Positions 1 to 8,348 of a stretch of DNA of 58,016 nt are shown piece after piece (position 1 is the stretch's first letter; the number at the start of each line of letters is the position of its first letter). The stretch spans positions 64,855-122,870 of the forward strand of contig DKCV01000010.1 in NCBI GenBank assembly GCA_002449265.1, in the 5' to 3' direction. The stretch comes from Caryophanales bacterium UBA6865 (GTDB lineage: Bacteria; Bacillota_I; Bacilli_A; RFN20; CAG-826). Below the pieces are notes generated by a model. That model did no database searches, was not told where the DNA came from, and worked only from the letters and a program-made list of their open reading frames with translations. The translations under genes were made by a program, and so were the position numbers.

Positions 1-22
1 AGACTAAAAAGTAGACTAATAG
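1..22. repeat. Left copy of 12-bp tandem repeat array (partial at window edge)
   Basis: The window opens inside tandem units of the form (AGT)AGACTAAAA. At least two units lie here, directly upstream of the AlbA_2-type regulator gene. The first 22 bases recur identically at 1473-1494, beyond the 3' end of that gene. The array may continue left of the window. Operator arrays for the neighbouring DNA-binding protein are the likeliest role, but that is inference. Confidence 0.8.
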
Positions 23-41
23 AAAGTAGGAGATATTGCCC

Positions 42-1343
42 ATGAATGTTGGAAACGAAAGCGAATTTTCGGAAAATAAAGAAAGCCTTTCTCAATTAGA
101 CAAAGGAATTAAGTCTTTGACCGCAATGCTAAACAAGCATTTTACTGGCACTGTTTATTTTGGCGTATATGACAATGGCGATGTTAAGGGGGTTCAAATT
201 GGCAAGCATTCTTTAGATGATATAAGAGATAGAATTGCCGCACTTGTTCAACCCAAATTCGCCTACGAAGTAATCGAATTAAAAGATGAAAAGGGCAATC
301 GTTTTTTAAAAGTAGAGGCGAATGGCAACGATATTCCATATAGCTGTGATGGGAGATACTACATTAGAAACGTTAAATCTGATGATTTGATGGACAACGA
401 AAGTGTCAGAAGAGCAATTCTCTCAGGGTCGTTCGACGCTTTAAGAGAAAGCAAATCTAATAATCAAGATTTGTCTTTTTCCTATCTAAAAGACTATTTC
501 ATCACTAACGGCATCCATTATCGTGAAGGCAAACAATTTTTAGGAAATTTTGGTTTATTGAATTCCAAAGGACAATACAATCTAGTCGCTTATTTATTGT
601 CGGACGACAATACCGTATCTATTAAAGTCGTACGTTTTGCTGGTGTTGATAAAACGGTTATGTCTGAAAGAACGGAATTTGGCAAAAGGAGCCTCTTAAG
701 CTCTTGCAAAATGGTTCTAGAATATCTTAAAAGCCTAGACCCGATGGGAGTCGACTTAAAAAACGGCCCTAGAAAAGAAATCCCTTTATTTGACTTTGAA
801 TCATTTCGCGAAGCTTGGATAAATGCCGCAGTTCATAATGATTGGCTTCACATGATGCCCCCGTCAGTTTTTATATACGATGACCGAATTGAAGTTTCTT
901 CTTATGGTCAGCCACCTTTTGGCATGACGTATGAAGAATTTTTTGGTGGAAGAAGCAAACCAATAAATGAAGCTCTTTTTAATATATTTTCTCTATCCGA
1001 TTTTGCTGAACAAAGTGGCCATGGTGTTCCAACGATTGTTAAAAACTATTCGGAAAAAGCCTTTAATTTTGATTCCAATATGATTGTCGTAACGATTCCA
1101 TTTAGTTTTACGCCTGATTCGGTCGCTTTTAGAAAGCAAATGGAGGAACAATCTTCCAAATTATTAGCGTCTCACCAAAAAGTCCTCACGTTTTTGTTGA
1201 ATAATCCCGAGGCTACTCTATCTGAAGCCGCTGATGCTTGCTCTTTGAGTTTGGGTGGCGTTAAAAAGATTGTTTCTTCTTTGAAAAAGGATGGATTTAT
1301 TAAGCGCGAAGGCGATAAAAGAGGTGGCAAGTGGATTCGCTGA
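42..1343 (+). CDS. AlbA_2 / HATPase_c_4 / winged-helix putative transcriptional regulator
   Basis: This 433-residue protein has the three-part layout of the AlbA_2 'putative DNA-binding / ATP-binding' regulators common in Firmicutes and Bacteroidetes. Residues about 10-125 form an AlbA_2 (Schlafen-like) domain, with the segment GTVYFGVYDNGDVKGV. Residues about 250-345 look like HATPase_c_4 (REAWINAAVHNDW, YDDRIEVSSYG, SGHGVPTIV). The last 60 residues are a winged helix ending in a basic wing (KRGGKWIR). Start: ATG at 42, nine bases after AGGAGA at 27-32; a TTG at 36 is possible but sits too close to that site. The family is thought to regulate transcription or bind nucleic acid, but ligand and targets are unknown. 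Repeat arrays flank the gene on both sides, which suggests autoregulation. It is a single isolated gene. Confidence 0.8.
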   Translation: MNVGNESEFSENKESLSQLDKGIKSLTAMLNKHFTGTVYFGVYDNGDVKGVQIGKHSLDDIRDRIAALVQPKFAYEVIELKDEKGNRFLKVEANGNDIPYSCDGRYYIRNVKSDDLMDNESVRRAILSGSFDALRESKSNNQDLSFSYLKDYFITNGIHYREGKQFLGNFGLLNSKGQYNLVAYLLSDDNTVSIKVVRFAGVDKTVMSERTEFGKRSLLSSCKMVLEYLKSLDPMGVDLKNGPRKEIPLFDFESFREAWINAAVHNDWLHMMPPSVFIYDDRIEVSSYGQPPFGMTYEEFFGGRSKPINEALFNIFSLSDFAEQSGHGVPTIVKNYSEKAFNFDSNMIVVTIPFSFTPDSVAFRKQMEEQSSKLLASHQKVLTFLLNNPEATLSEAADACSLSLGGVKKIVSSLKKDGFIKREGDKRGGKWIR

Positions 1344-1457
1344 TAACTAAGCGATAGAAAGACAGGCGAATTAAGGTGCCTTATATTATAAAAGCAAAGG
1401 TTTTATCGGCCCTTATCTCGCTTTCTTTCGGGTGCCACAATCGTCATTCATCGCGCG

Positions 1458-1504
1458 AGTAGACTAAAAAGTAGACTAAAAAGTAGACTAATAGTAGACT
1501 AAAA
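1458..1504. repeat. Right 12-bp tandem repeat array (four units)
   Basis: Four units of AGTAGACTAAAA or near-identical sequence start at 1458, 1470, 1482 and 1493, so the period is 12, 12 and 11 bp. The third unit reads AGTAGACTAATAG. A 22-bp stretch (1473-1494) repeats bases 1-22 exactly. There are no spacers, so this is not a CRISPR. A period close to one helical turn would place every unit on the same DNA face, as in cooperative operator arrays. The array lies downstream of the regulator gene and at the 3' end of convergent glf. Confidence 0.85.
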
Positions 1505-1558
1505 AATCAAAAGAAAAACTCGTTCCGAAAGGGCCCTTTAAGTCAATAGATATCGCGG

Positions 1559-2671
1559 CTATTTTTGTAGTGAATCAAATAGCTTCTTCGCTTCGATGAT
1601 GGTGTCATCCATATCAAAGTAGGCATAATTCGCTAATCTGCCTAAGAAATAAACATTTGAGAAGGTTTTTGCAAGGTTTTTATATTCTTTTGCGAGATTC
1701 GAATTCCGTTCATCATTGACGGTGTAGTAAGGGATTTTCCCTTCTAGGAAGGTATCAGGATATTCATAAGAAAGAATCGTGGAATGATGATTTTTGCAGT
1801 TTGGATCAAAATGTTTATGCTCGGTGATACGGGTATAGGCGACATCGTGAGAAGTGTAATTCACTACGGCGTTATGCTGATAATCGTCAACTTGTTTCGT
1901 TTCAACTTCAAAACGCAAGCTTCTCCACTCTAAGTGGCCTAATGAGAAGGCAAAATATTCGTCTAGTCTTCCTGTGTATATGATTTTGTCCGCTAAAGAA
2001 TCAAAGTAAGATTTGTCGGAAAGATAATCTATGCCCGTTTTAACTTCGACTCCTTCAAGTAGCCGATTAATGAAAGAGGTGTAGCCGCCTTTTGGTTGTC
2101 CTTGATAGACGTCATTAAAGTAATTGTTATTCCATTCATAACGTAATGGAAGTCTTTTGATGATAGAAGCGGGGAGGTCTTTGCAATCTCTTCCCCATTG
2201 CTTTTCGGTATATTCTTTGATGAGTTTTGTATAGATGGTTCTTCCAACCATCGATAAGGCTTGTTCCTCTAAATTTTTAGGATTAGTGATATTTTCTTTT
2301 TTCACTTCTTCTTCGATTTTGGCTTTTGCTTCTTCCGCCGTATTTACGCCCCAAAGCGCGTGGAATGTGTACATATTGAAGGGCATATGATAAATCTCGC
2401 CATGGAAGTTTGCCAAAGGCTCGTTGATGAAAGGATACACACTCGCGTATTTGTTGAAAAAAGACCAGGCAAATTCATCGCTCGTGTGAAAGATATGGGG
2501 ACCATAAATATGGACATCGATACCATCGATTTCCTTTGTGGCGATATTACCACCAACTTCGTTCCTTTTCTCAATCACAAGGACTTTTTTATGCGCGTCG
2601 AGTAATAATCTAGCCATTGTGCTTCCGCTTAAGCCGCTACCGACGATAAGATAGTCATATTGTTTTTTCAT
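1559..2671 (-). CDS. glf: UDP-galactopyranose mutase
   Basis: Glf is a flavoenzyme that interconverts UDP-galactopyranose and UDP-galactofuranose in the cytoplasm, supplying galactofuranose for surface glycans. The 370-residue protein has the usual family length. It begins with the FAD-binding Rossmann motif (LIVGSGLSGSTMA) and an acidic strand end (VIEKRNEVGGN). Family motifs follow: HIYGPHIFHT, the GLF-domain stretch around EYTEKQWG, and a C-terminal FLGRLANYAYFDMD. Its ATG overlaps the stop of the upstream XRE regulator (ATGA), so the two are co-transcribed and translationally coupled. A GT8 glycosyltransferase is divergent from this pair. Annotation as Glf is secure; the polymer that receives Galf is unknown. 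Confidence 0.96.
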   Translation of the reverse strand: MKKQYDYLIVGSGLSGSTMARLLLDAHKKVLVIEKRNEVGGNIATKEIDGIDVHIYGPHIFHTSDEFAWSFFNKYASVYPFINEPLANFHGEIYHMPFNMYTFHALWGVNTAEEAKAKIEEEVKKENITNPKNLEEQALSMVGRTIYTKLIKEYTEKQWGRDCKDLPASIIKRLPLRYEWNNNYFNDVYQGQPKGGYTSFINRLLEGVEVKTGIDYLSDKSYFDSLADKIIYTGRLDEYFAFSLGHLEWRSLRFEVETKQVDDYQHNAVVNYTSHDVAYTRITEHKHFDPNCKNHHSTILSYEYPDTFLEGKIPYYTVNDERNSNLAKEYKNLAKTFSNVYFLGRLANYAYFDMDDTIIEAKKLFDSLQK

Positions 2672-3288
2672 TTGTTAAATCTCCCCATTAATAATGAAAT
2701 GAACGTAAGTGGTATTCCGATAATGAAAACGAACGCTAGGCTCCAGCCTTGATTGTCTTGGACATGAAGACCGATTTCTAGATAAGCCGCTACTAGAAGC
2801 GCCCAGCAAAAGCAAATTCGATAAGCCACAAGGTGAGCCATGAGTTTGTAGCGGCGCGCATACGCCATAAGAACCAAAAACGAGAAAGGGATTGCCCAAA
2901 TAAACGGCATCCAGAAGGTATAAATGTTCTCTTGATGAAGGATTAGTATTCCTCCGCACGCCACCGAAGCGACCGTCCAAACGCCAAGCACCCATAAGCA
3001 GCATACGATAATGCGATTCCTTAAAACGATGTCGTCTCTACTTTTGGCATAAAGCAATTTTGTGTCTTCGGTTGGCTTATGCGTCAAATAGTCAATCGTA
3101 ACGCCATAAAAATCAGCAAGATTTTGTAACGTGGCCAAATCGGGTACGACTTCGCCATGTTCCCATTTTGAGATACTTTTATCGCTATAATTAAATTTTT
3201 CCGCTATATCGCCTTGCGTTAATCCTCGTTTTTTTCGTAGCGAGACCAAGTTATTCGCGACGATTTCCGCAATTTCTTCCTGTGTCAT
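2668..3288 (-). CDS. XRE-family HTH regulator with C-terminal membrane domain
   Basis: This 206-residue protein has a clear Cro/C1-type helix-turn-helix at about residues 14-68 (LTQGDIAEKFNYSDKSISKW). Four predicted membrane segments follow in the C-terminal half. Membrane-anchored XRE regulators of this shape are common in Firmicutes; the ligand is usually unknown. The stop codon overlaps the glf start, so it probably heads a two-gene operon and may respond to envelope state. No Shine-Dalgarno precedes its ATG. Instead TAAAAT (plus coordinates 3296-3301) ends seven bases upstream, implying a leaderless transcript. Fusion of a sensor-like membrane regulator to a galactofuranose gene is suggestive but the regulatory link is inference. 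Confidence 0.85.
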   Translation of the reverse strand: MTQEEIAEIVANNLVSLRKKRGLTQGDIAEKFNYSDKSISKWEHGEVVPDLATLQNLADFYGVTIDYLTHKPTEDTKLLYAKSRDDIVLRNRIIVCCLWVLGVWTVASVACGGILILHQENIYTFWMPFIWAIPFSFLVLMAYARRYKLMAHLVAYRICFCWALLVAAYLEIGLHVQDNQGWSLAFVFIIGIPLTFISLLMGRFNK

Positions 3289-3332
3289 TGCAATTATTTT
3301 AACGCTTTTGCCATTTCTTAAGAAGGGGACCT

Positions 3333-3361
3333 TTGCAAGTTTGCTTTCTAATCACTAGAAT
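3333..3361 (+). promoter_or_regulatory. Candidate sigma-A promoter of the GT8 gene
   Basis: TTGCAA at 3333-3338 and TAGAAT at 3356-3361 are separated by 17 bp. The predicted start of transcription is near 3368, only a few bases before the ATG at 3375. It lies back-to-back with the leaderless promoter of the XRE-glf operon. Confidence 0.5.
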
Positions 3362-3374
3362 AACTTTGGGCAAA

Positions 3375-4211
3375 ATGATTAATCTAGTTTATTGCGGAAA
3401 CAAATTCATGTTGGATGGGATTCTCCTTTCTTTGCTCAGCGTGAGCAAAGTGAGCAAAGAACCCATTAATGTCCTTGTTCTAACTGGCGATTTTCAGAAA
3501 TTAAATCCTGCTTACTTGCCTTTAGAAGAATACGAAGCTGGCTTCTTGCGTTCCGTTATTCAAAAGAAAAACCAAGAAAGCAAATTAGAATTACAAAACG
3601 TTACGAATCTAATTTGCCAAGAACTTGCTGAAACGGCAAATCTCGACTGCGAGTACACGCCTTATTGCTTGTTCCGTTCCTTTTTGGATTTATTGGATAA
3701 CGTTCCTTCCCGGGTTCTTTATCTCGACTGCGACACGATTGCTCTTCGCGATATTGCTCCATTTTTTCATAGTGACCTTCATGGCCATAACATTGGATGC
3801 GTTCCTGATGCGATGCACTTTGGAAAATATTTCAACGCTGGAGTTATGCTTCTAGACATGGACAAAATCCGCCATGATGGATTAATGGCTAAAGCTAGAG
3901 AATTAATCGCGACAAAAAAGATGAAGCATCCAGATCAAGACGCGATGAACAAAATATTCCGCAAGGCAAAACAAATCGAGTTTTTCCCACGCGTTTATAA
4001 TGAGCAGCGCCATATCACTTCAACGACTGTGATTCGCCATTTTGCGCCACAAAGGGTTTATTTTCCATTCCCTCACATCATTAATGTGAAGCCTTGGGAA
4101 ATCGCTAAAATTCATAATGTCTATCATAATTATGAATTCGACCCTCTCCTTAAGGAAATGATTCAACTTAAAAAAGAATTTTCCGTCGCTAACGCCGCTA
4201 AATTCAAATAA
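3375..4211 (+). CDS. Glycosyltransferase family 8 protein
   Basis: A retaining, nucleotide-sugar-dependent GT8 enzyme (LgtC/glycogenin-like, galactosyl or glucosyl transfer). The N-terminus (INLVYCGNKFMLDGILLSLL) is typical of the family. The metal-binding DXD motif is at D118-C-D120 (YLDCDTIAL). The acceptor-side motif FNAGVMLLDMDKIR and the late HFAPQ stretch follow. I chose ATG 3375 (278 residues) because family alignments begin there. A TTG at 3333 would add 14 residues and has AGAAGGGG upstream, but it overlaps the apparent -35 box. No membrane anchor is visible. Next to glf it probably works on a surface glycan or glycolipid; donor and acceptor cannot be read from sequence. Confidence 0.88.
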   Translation: MINLVYCGNKFMLDGILLSLLSVSKVSKEPINVLVLTGDFQKLNPAYLPLEEYEAGFLRSVIQKKNQESKLELQNVTNLICQELAETANLDCEYTPYCLFRSFLDLLDNVPSRVLYLDCDTIALRDIAPFFHSDLHGHNIGCVPDAMHFGKYFNAGVMLLDMDKIRHDGLMAKARELIATKKMKHPDQDAMNKIFRKAKQIEFFPRVYNEQRHITSTTVIRHFAPQRVYFPFPHIINVKPWEIAKIHNVYHNYEFDPLLKEMIQLKKEFSVANAAKFK

Positions 4212-4271
4212 TCAAGAATCCTTAAGCGCAAGAAATCTTTAAGAGTTATTAAGGAGGTAAAAGCAAACTAC

Positions 4272-6080
4272 ATGTATAGCGAGGAGAATAAAGCCTCGAA
4301 TCTAGCCAAATTTTTATCAAATTACGACTATGTATTCGTGGATACTTGTTCTCTTATGGAAGATGGATTCCCGCCTTTTATGGACACGCTTGTCGCATCA
4401 AAGGAATATTGGAAAGATGGTCTTCATGTGATTGTTCCTGAAGAGTGCGTTGATGAATTAAGAAAGCACAAAAGAAACAAAGAAAAAAACGAAGCTAGAA
4501 TCGGAGCGATTCGCGCACTAAAGATATTGCGTCACGACCAGTGGCATGGCAAAACAATAGAAATAGAGAAAAACATTACCGATGGCAATTTCGGTGATCA
4601 AGCAATCACACAAAAAGTCGTAGGATTAAGAATCAAATACAAGATTCTTGTTATTACGCAAGATAAGACCCTAACAAATGATTTATTGAAACTCAATAAT
4701 CTCGATTCCCAACGCGGGCATTATCTAGAAGTTTATAAGATAATGGATAGCGGTGAACTAACGAAGAATCTAGGCGAAAGTGGATACTCTCGCCCCATAG
4801 AGAGAAAAGAAAAACAACATCGTTCCTTTTCTTTGAAAACGATTTTCAAAAGAAAAGAGAAACCAAAGATCAAGAAAAAAGAGGAAAAACCTGCTTTAAA
4901 AACTCTTTTGTCGTTTGATAAAAAACTTGCCGCCAATTTAGGCAATCAAAATTATCCATTCGATAAAAAATTAGCGGACATTAATGCTCAATTAGCTTTG
5001 CTTTCCGCTCAAAGTGCTCAAGTCAAAGCAAGACTACCTTTGCTTTGTTCAGAGGACCGTTTATTAATGGAGAAAGCGAAAATTATTCAAAATAACATAG
5101 CGAAAATAGAAGAAAAGAAGGAAATTAAAGAAACCCCGATTGTTATAAGAGATGACGAGCAAAATGATAAAATAGGGGAACAAGTTATGAAAAACGATAA
5201 TTTAGAGCAACTTATTCGTTCTACCTTGAATGAAGAAGGCGTTTTGGTTCGTGACGATTCCGTTCCTTATTTGCCTTTAGCCCATGGCCCTGCCGATGTT
5301 ACGGAACGCTCATTACATGAGACTATAAAGCCTCTTTCTTCATTAAAAGACGGCGAGAAAAAGACAATATCTTTTGGTAACCTAACTTTCGTTATAACAA
5401 AGCACGGCAATTCATTTTCCTTAGTGAAACAAGAAAAAATCAATCAAAAAGCCGTTAAAAAAGAAGAAAACGAAAAAGCAAAAGGCGGAACTGCAAAGAA
5501 ATCTACGCAAAATCCAAATAAATTGGAACCAAAAAAGGAAAAGAAAGAAAAGATACTAAAAATCAAAGCAAAAAAGAACTCTAGCAACGAAACCACAAAA
5601 GATGAAAATAAAGCTAAGATAGATCTATTCGCTCCAACGGAACTTATCGTTTCTAAAGACGGAACTTCTGCACTTCCTAGCGGCGTTAATTTAATCGTAG
5701 GCGAGCCTGCTACGCATCATTTTTCCAAAAAAGCAACGCGCTCTTTAAAGAAAGAAAACGGCTCTAAAAAAGTCCATGAAAAAACCAAAAAGGATAATTT
5801 AGCGAAAAAGAACAAAGAAAAGTCGACTAAGCCAGTGCATCAAAAGAAGACGAAAAAGAATACAAAAGTAGTGGACGATTCTAAATCACTTAAACAAGCA
5901 ATGAGCTTTGAGCTTCGTCTTAACGCCAATATGAATAATCCAACCTATCCTTTAGCAAATAAAGTTCGTGACATTGATTCTCAAATCAAGCTGATTCAAG
6001 GACTTTCCAAAGAAGAAAGAAAAAAACTTAAACTATCTCATGAAGATTTGTTGAAAAAGAAAAGGGAACTCAAAAAATAA
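4272..6080 (+). CDS. PIN-domain protein with lysine-rich linker and duplicated C-terminal motif
   Basis: Residues about 18-155 form a PIN nuclease-like domain: hydrophobic strand then D24 (YVFVDTCSL), acidic D61/E62 (CVDEL), D109 (NFGDQAI) and D131 (VITQDKTL), the usual four acidic positions. The remaining 450 residues are highly charged and Lys/Glu-rich. A motif occurs twice, at about residues 213-245 and again near 552-585: S-F-x3-L-x-A-N-x2-N-x2-Y-P-x3-K-x2-D-I-x2-Q, each followed by a short coiled-coil-like helix. The start has AAGGAGGTAA at about 4251. PIN domains are usually RNases, including VapC toxins, but no antitoxin gene is adjacent and the protein is much larger than VapC. It may be a PIN RNase or ribonucleoprotein factor tethered by its tail. 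I do not recognise the C-terminal family. Confidence 0.7.
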   Translation: MYSEENKASNLAKFLSNYDYVFVDTCSLMEDGFPPFMDTLVASKEYWKDGLHVIVPEECVDELRKHKRNKEKNEARIGAIRALKILRHDQWHGKTIEIEKNITDGNFGDQAITQKVVGLRIKYKILVITQDKTLTNDLLKLNNLDSQRGHYLEVYKIMDSGELTKNLGESGYSRPIERKEKQHRSFSLKTIFKRKEKPKIKKKEEKPALKTLLSFDKKLAANLGNQNYPFDKKLADINAQLALLSAQSAQVKARLPLLCSEDRLLMEKAKIIQNNIAKIEEKKEIKETPIVIRDDEQNDKIGEQVMKNDNLEQLIRSTLNEEGVLVRDDSVPYLPLAHGPADVTERSLHETIKPLSSLKDGEKKTISFGNLTFVITKHGNSFSLVKQEKINQKAVKKEENEKAKGGTAKKSTQNPNKLEPKKEKKEKILKIKAKKNSSNETTKDENKAKIDLFAPTELIVSKDGTSALPSGVNLIVGEPATHHFSKKATRSLKKENGSKKVHEKTKKDNLAKKNKEKSTKPVHQKKTKKNTKVVDDSKSLKQAMSFELRLNANMNNPTYPLANKVRDIDSQIKLIQGLSKEERKKLKLSHEDLLKKKRELKK

Positions 6081-6137
6081 TTAATCGATTTCACGCATTT
6101 TTGTTTTGAAAAATTATTTTCGTGTTACTCTTAATTC

Positions 6138-7718
6138 ATGAAGCGTTTTTCTTTACTAAAAAATTTAGTGATTACAATAGTTGCCGCTTTAGCTTTAAGC
6201 GGCTGTTCATTATATGAGCTTGTGAATGGGAACCGCTCTTCGTCGACGCCTGACGTCTCTTTTGATACTTCTTATGGTTCTAGTGATGGCTCTATTCCCC
6301 AAAAAATCATGGATATCAATGCGAGCAATGGCGACTTTGATATGCCTTCTTTGGGCGACGTGAACATCTTAGTTATTCCGGTGAAGGTGCGTGATTACCC
6401 GAGTTACGCAACGAAAGAAAATCGCGAAAAAATTAATAATTGCTTTTTTGGCGATAGCAGTGATACTTCTTGGGAATCAGTTGCAAGTTTTTATCAAAAA
6501 TCTTCCTATAACAAATTAAGAATTACGGGTGTAGTATCTGACTGGTACGACTGCGGTTATTCAACAAGAGAAATCGCTGCCTTTGAGGATAAAACCAACA
6601 AATATTTCGAACCGAGTGTTCGCATACTTGAAGAAGCAGTTAGTTGGTATAAAAAAACATACAATACAAATTGCCTCGAATTCGATAGCGATAAAGATGG
6701 AATTATTGATGGGGTATGGCTTGTTTATAGCGCCCTGGATTATAGCAAAATGAGGTCTCCTTCCGAAAAGATTGAGAACGTATTTTGGGCTTACACTTAT
6801 TCCAATTATGGATTAGAATCCACGACTTTAAGTAACCCTGAACCATATCGTTATTGCTGGGCTAGCTTTGATTTCATGCTGGGGTATGGGAGTCTTGGCA
6901 TTGATGCCCACACTTACATTCACGAAACTGGTCATTTGCTTGGTTTAGACGATTATTATGTCGCTGCTAAAGACGAAAATATTGCTGATAACTATGCTCC
7001 AATGGGCGGAGTTGACATGATGGATAATAACATTATTGATCATGACTCTTTTTCTAAGATGGCGTTAGGTTGGGTAGAACCAAAAGCCGCCACAAAAAAT
7101 GGCGAATACACCTTAAAACCATATGAAGAAGATGGGGATTGCTTAATTATCCCTACAGATCGTGGCTGGAATGGGTCGCCGTTTGATGAATACATTCTTG
7201 TCGAATTTTATACTCCAACGGGGTTAAACAAGAAAGATAGCGAGTCTTATTACCCAGGAAGCGCGATTAAATTGCAAGGATTTTCTCAATATGGTATCCG
7301 CATTTTCCATGTTGATGCAAGAATGGTGGCCTATACGTCTAATAGCGGGCCTTTCTACGTGGATAAAGTGAGTCAAAGCACTTCGACGGCGACTATCATT
7401 GCGCATAGCAATAGCAGCGCCTATAACCATTTGAACCCTCAGTTCCGCTTGATTCAATTAATGGACGCGAAGGAAAAGAAGAATTTTGACATGGACAATG
7501 ACCCGACTAGTAAAGCTTCCTACAAAAAAGCCTACGCGGACAATTCTTCACTTTTTAAAAAGGGCGATTCTTTCTCTTATGATAGTTACGCCAATAGTTT
7601 TCCAGTGTATCGCTATTCGGGAGGCGAAAAGAGCACGATGAATAATGGCTACAATTTTTCTAAGACAATCACGGTGACGAATATTAGTAGCGATTCGGCG
7701 ACAATCACCATTTCTTAA
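6138..7718 (+). CDS. M6-like zinc metallopeptidase lipoprotein
   Basis: The 526-residue protein starts with a lipoprotein signal peptide (basic MKRF, hydrophobic core, lipobox LALSGC with Cys at about residue 23), so it should be anchored outside the membrane. The zinc motif H262-E-T-G-H266-LLGLDDYY has the HExxHxxGxxD form of immune-inhibitor-A/M6 metallopeptidases. The region before it (DSDKDGIIDGVW) looks like a calcium-binding loop. The C-terminal 180 residues are probably beta-rich. There is no Shine-Dalgarno. TACTCT at 6126-6131 preceded by TGT (extended -10) ends six bases before the ATG, suggesting a leaderless mRNA. Secreted M6 enzymes degrade host or dietary proteins; the substrate here is unknown. 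Confidence 0.85.
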   Translation: MKRFSLLKNLVITIVAALALSGCSLYELVNGNRSSSTPDVSFDTSYGSSDGSIPQKIMDINASNGDFDMPSLGDVNILVIPVKVRDYPSYATKENREKINNCFFGDSSDTSWESVASFYQKSSYNKLRITGVVSDWYDCGYSTREIAAFEDKTNKYFEPSVRILEEAVSWYKKTYNTNCLEFDSDKDGIIDGVWLVYSALDYSKMRSPSEKIENVFWAYTYSNYGLESTTLSNPEPYRYCWASFDFMLGYGSLGIDAHTYIHETGHLLGLDDYYVAAKDENIADNYAPMGGVDMMDNNIIDHDSFSKMALGWVEPKAATKNGEYTLKPYEEDGDCLIIPTDRGWNGSPFDEYILVEFYTPTGLNKKDSESYYPGSAIKLQGFSQYGIRIFHVDARMVAYTSNSGPFYVDKVSQSTSTATIIAHSNSSAYNHLNPQFRLIQLMDAKEKKNFDMDNDPTSKASYKKAYADNSSLFKKGDSFSYDSYANSFPVYRYSGGEKSTMNNGYNFSKTITVTNISSDSATITIS

Positions 7719-7809
7719 TTGTTTCTCAGCCCTTACTCTTTGCCTATTCTCTTGAAAGAGAACCATTAGATGGGTAATATTATTTCGTTTCACGAAAAGG
7801 ACGTGTTTT

Positions 7810-8298
7810 ATGGAAAAGAAAATTAACTTATTTGCAATCCTTGGGTTTAGTGGCATCTTGTTTACCGCGGCTGCCTTCCTTTTACCTATTGGAACAGGCG
7901 TGAACTGGACTGCTGGCGCTCATGTTACCGCAGTTTCTGGCTACGATTTTGTTTTTGGAAATAGTGCGATGATGAAAGATCTTGCGACTGGTTATCACAT
8001 CTGCGCTTTCGTTCTACTTATCATTGCGGTCCTCTTCCAAATTTTAGGAACGGTTTTCACTCTTCCTAATCCAGATGCGAGCCATAAATTCTCCGGCTTC
8101 TTGCATTTACTCTCTGCGATTTCATTAATCGTTGTCGCTTTATTCTTCTTCCTCGCTACGAAATTAACCCCAACCCCAAATGCAAGCTATGTCGCAACTT
8201 TAGGATATGGTTTCATTGCTGGTGGTGCCGCTAGTGCCGCAAGCGCGGTTTGCTCTTTAGGTGCTTTCTTAATCACCCTTACAAAGAAAAATAGCTAA
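7810..8298 (+). CDS. Small four-helix membrane protein of unknown function
   Basis: A 162-residue protein with four predicted membrane helices (about residues 7-27, 60-82, 94-116 and 128-155) separated by short loops. The third and fourth helices are rich in Ala, Ser and Gly. The ATG has AAAAGGACG upstream at about 7796-7804. It follows the M6 peptidase on the same strand after about 90 bases and is closed by a strong terminator at 8317-8342. I recognise no family. The topology resembles tetraspanning DUF proteins of Firmicutes, but no function should be assigned. Confidence 0.7.
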   Translation: MEKKINLFAILGFSGILFTAAAFLLPIGTGVNWTAGAHVTAVSGYDFVFGNSAMMKDLATGYHICAFVLLIIAVLFQILGTVFTLPNPDASHKFSGFLHLLSAISLIVVALFFFLATKLTPTPNASYVATLGYGFIAGGAASAASAVCSLGAFLITLTKKNS

Positions 8299-8316
8299 TT
8301 TATTTTTAGGAAAATA

Positions 8317-8342
8317 AGCCGTGGTGAGCCCACGGCTTTTTA
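8317..8342 (+). terminator. Rho-independent terminator
   Basis: An 8-bp perfect stem (AGCCGTGG / CCACGGCT) with a five-base loop is followed by a T run at 8337-8341. It closes the transcript of the small membrane protein just before ybaK. Confidence 0.9.
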
Positions 8343-8348
8343 ACATCT

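Noticed and set aside
1458..1504. CRISPR-like array
   Set aside because: Units are 12 bp with no spacers, and no cas genes are nearby.
1..1504. Insertion sequence or transposon around the AlbA_2 gene
   Set aside because: No transposase, no terminal inverted repeats; the flanking repeats are direct and tandem.
4272..6080. VapBC toxin-antitoxin module
   Set aside because: The PIN protein is 602 residues long and there is no small antitoxin ORF upstream or downstream.
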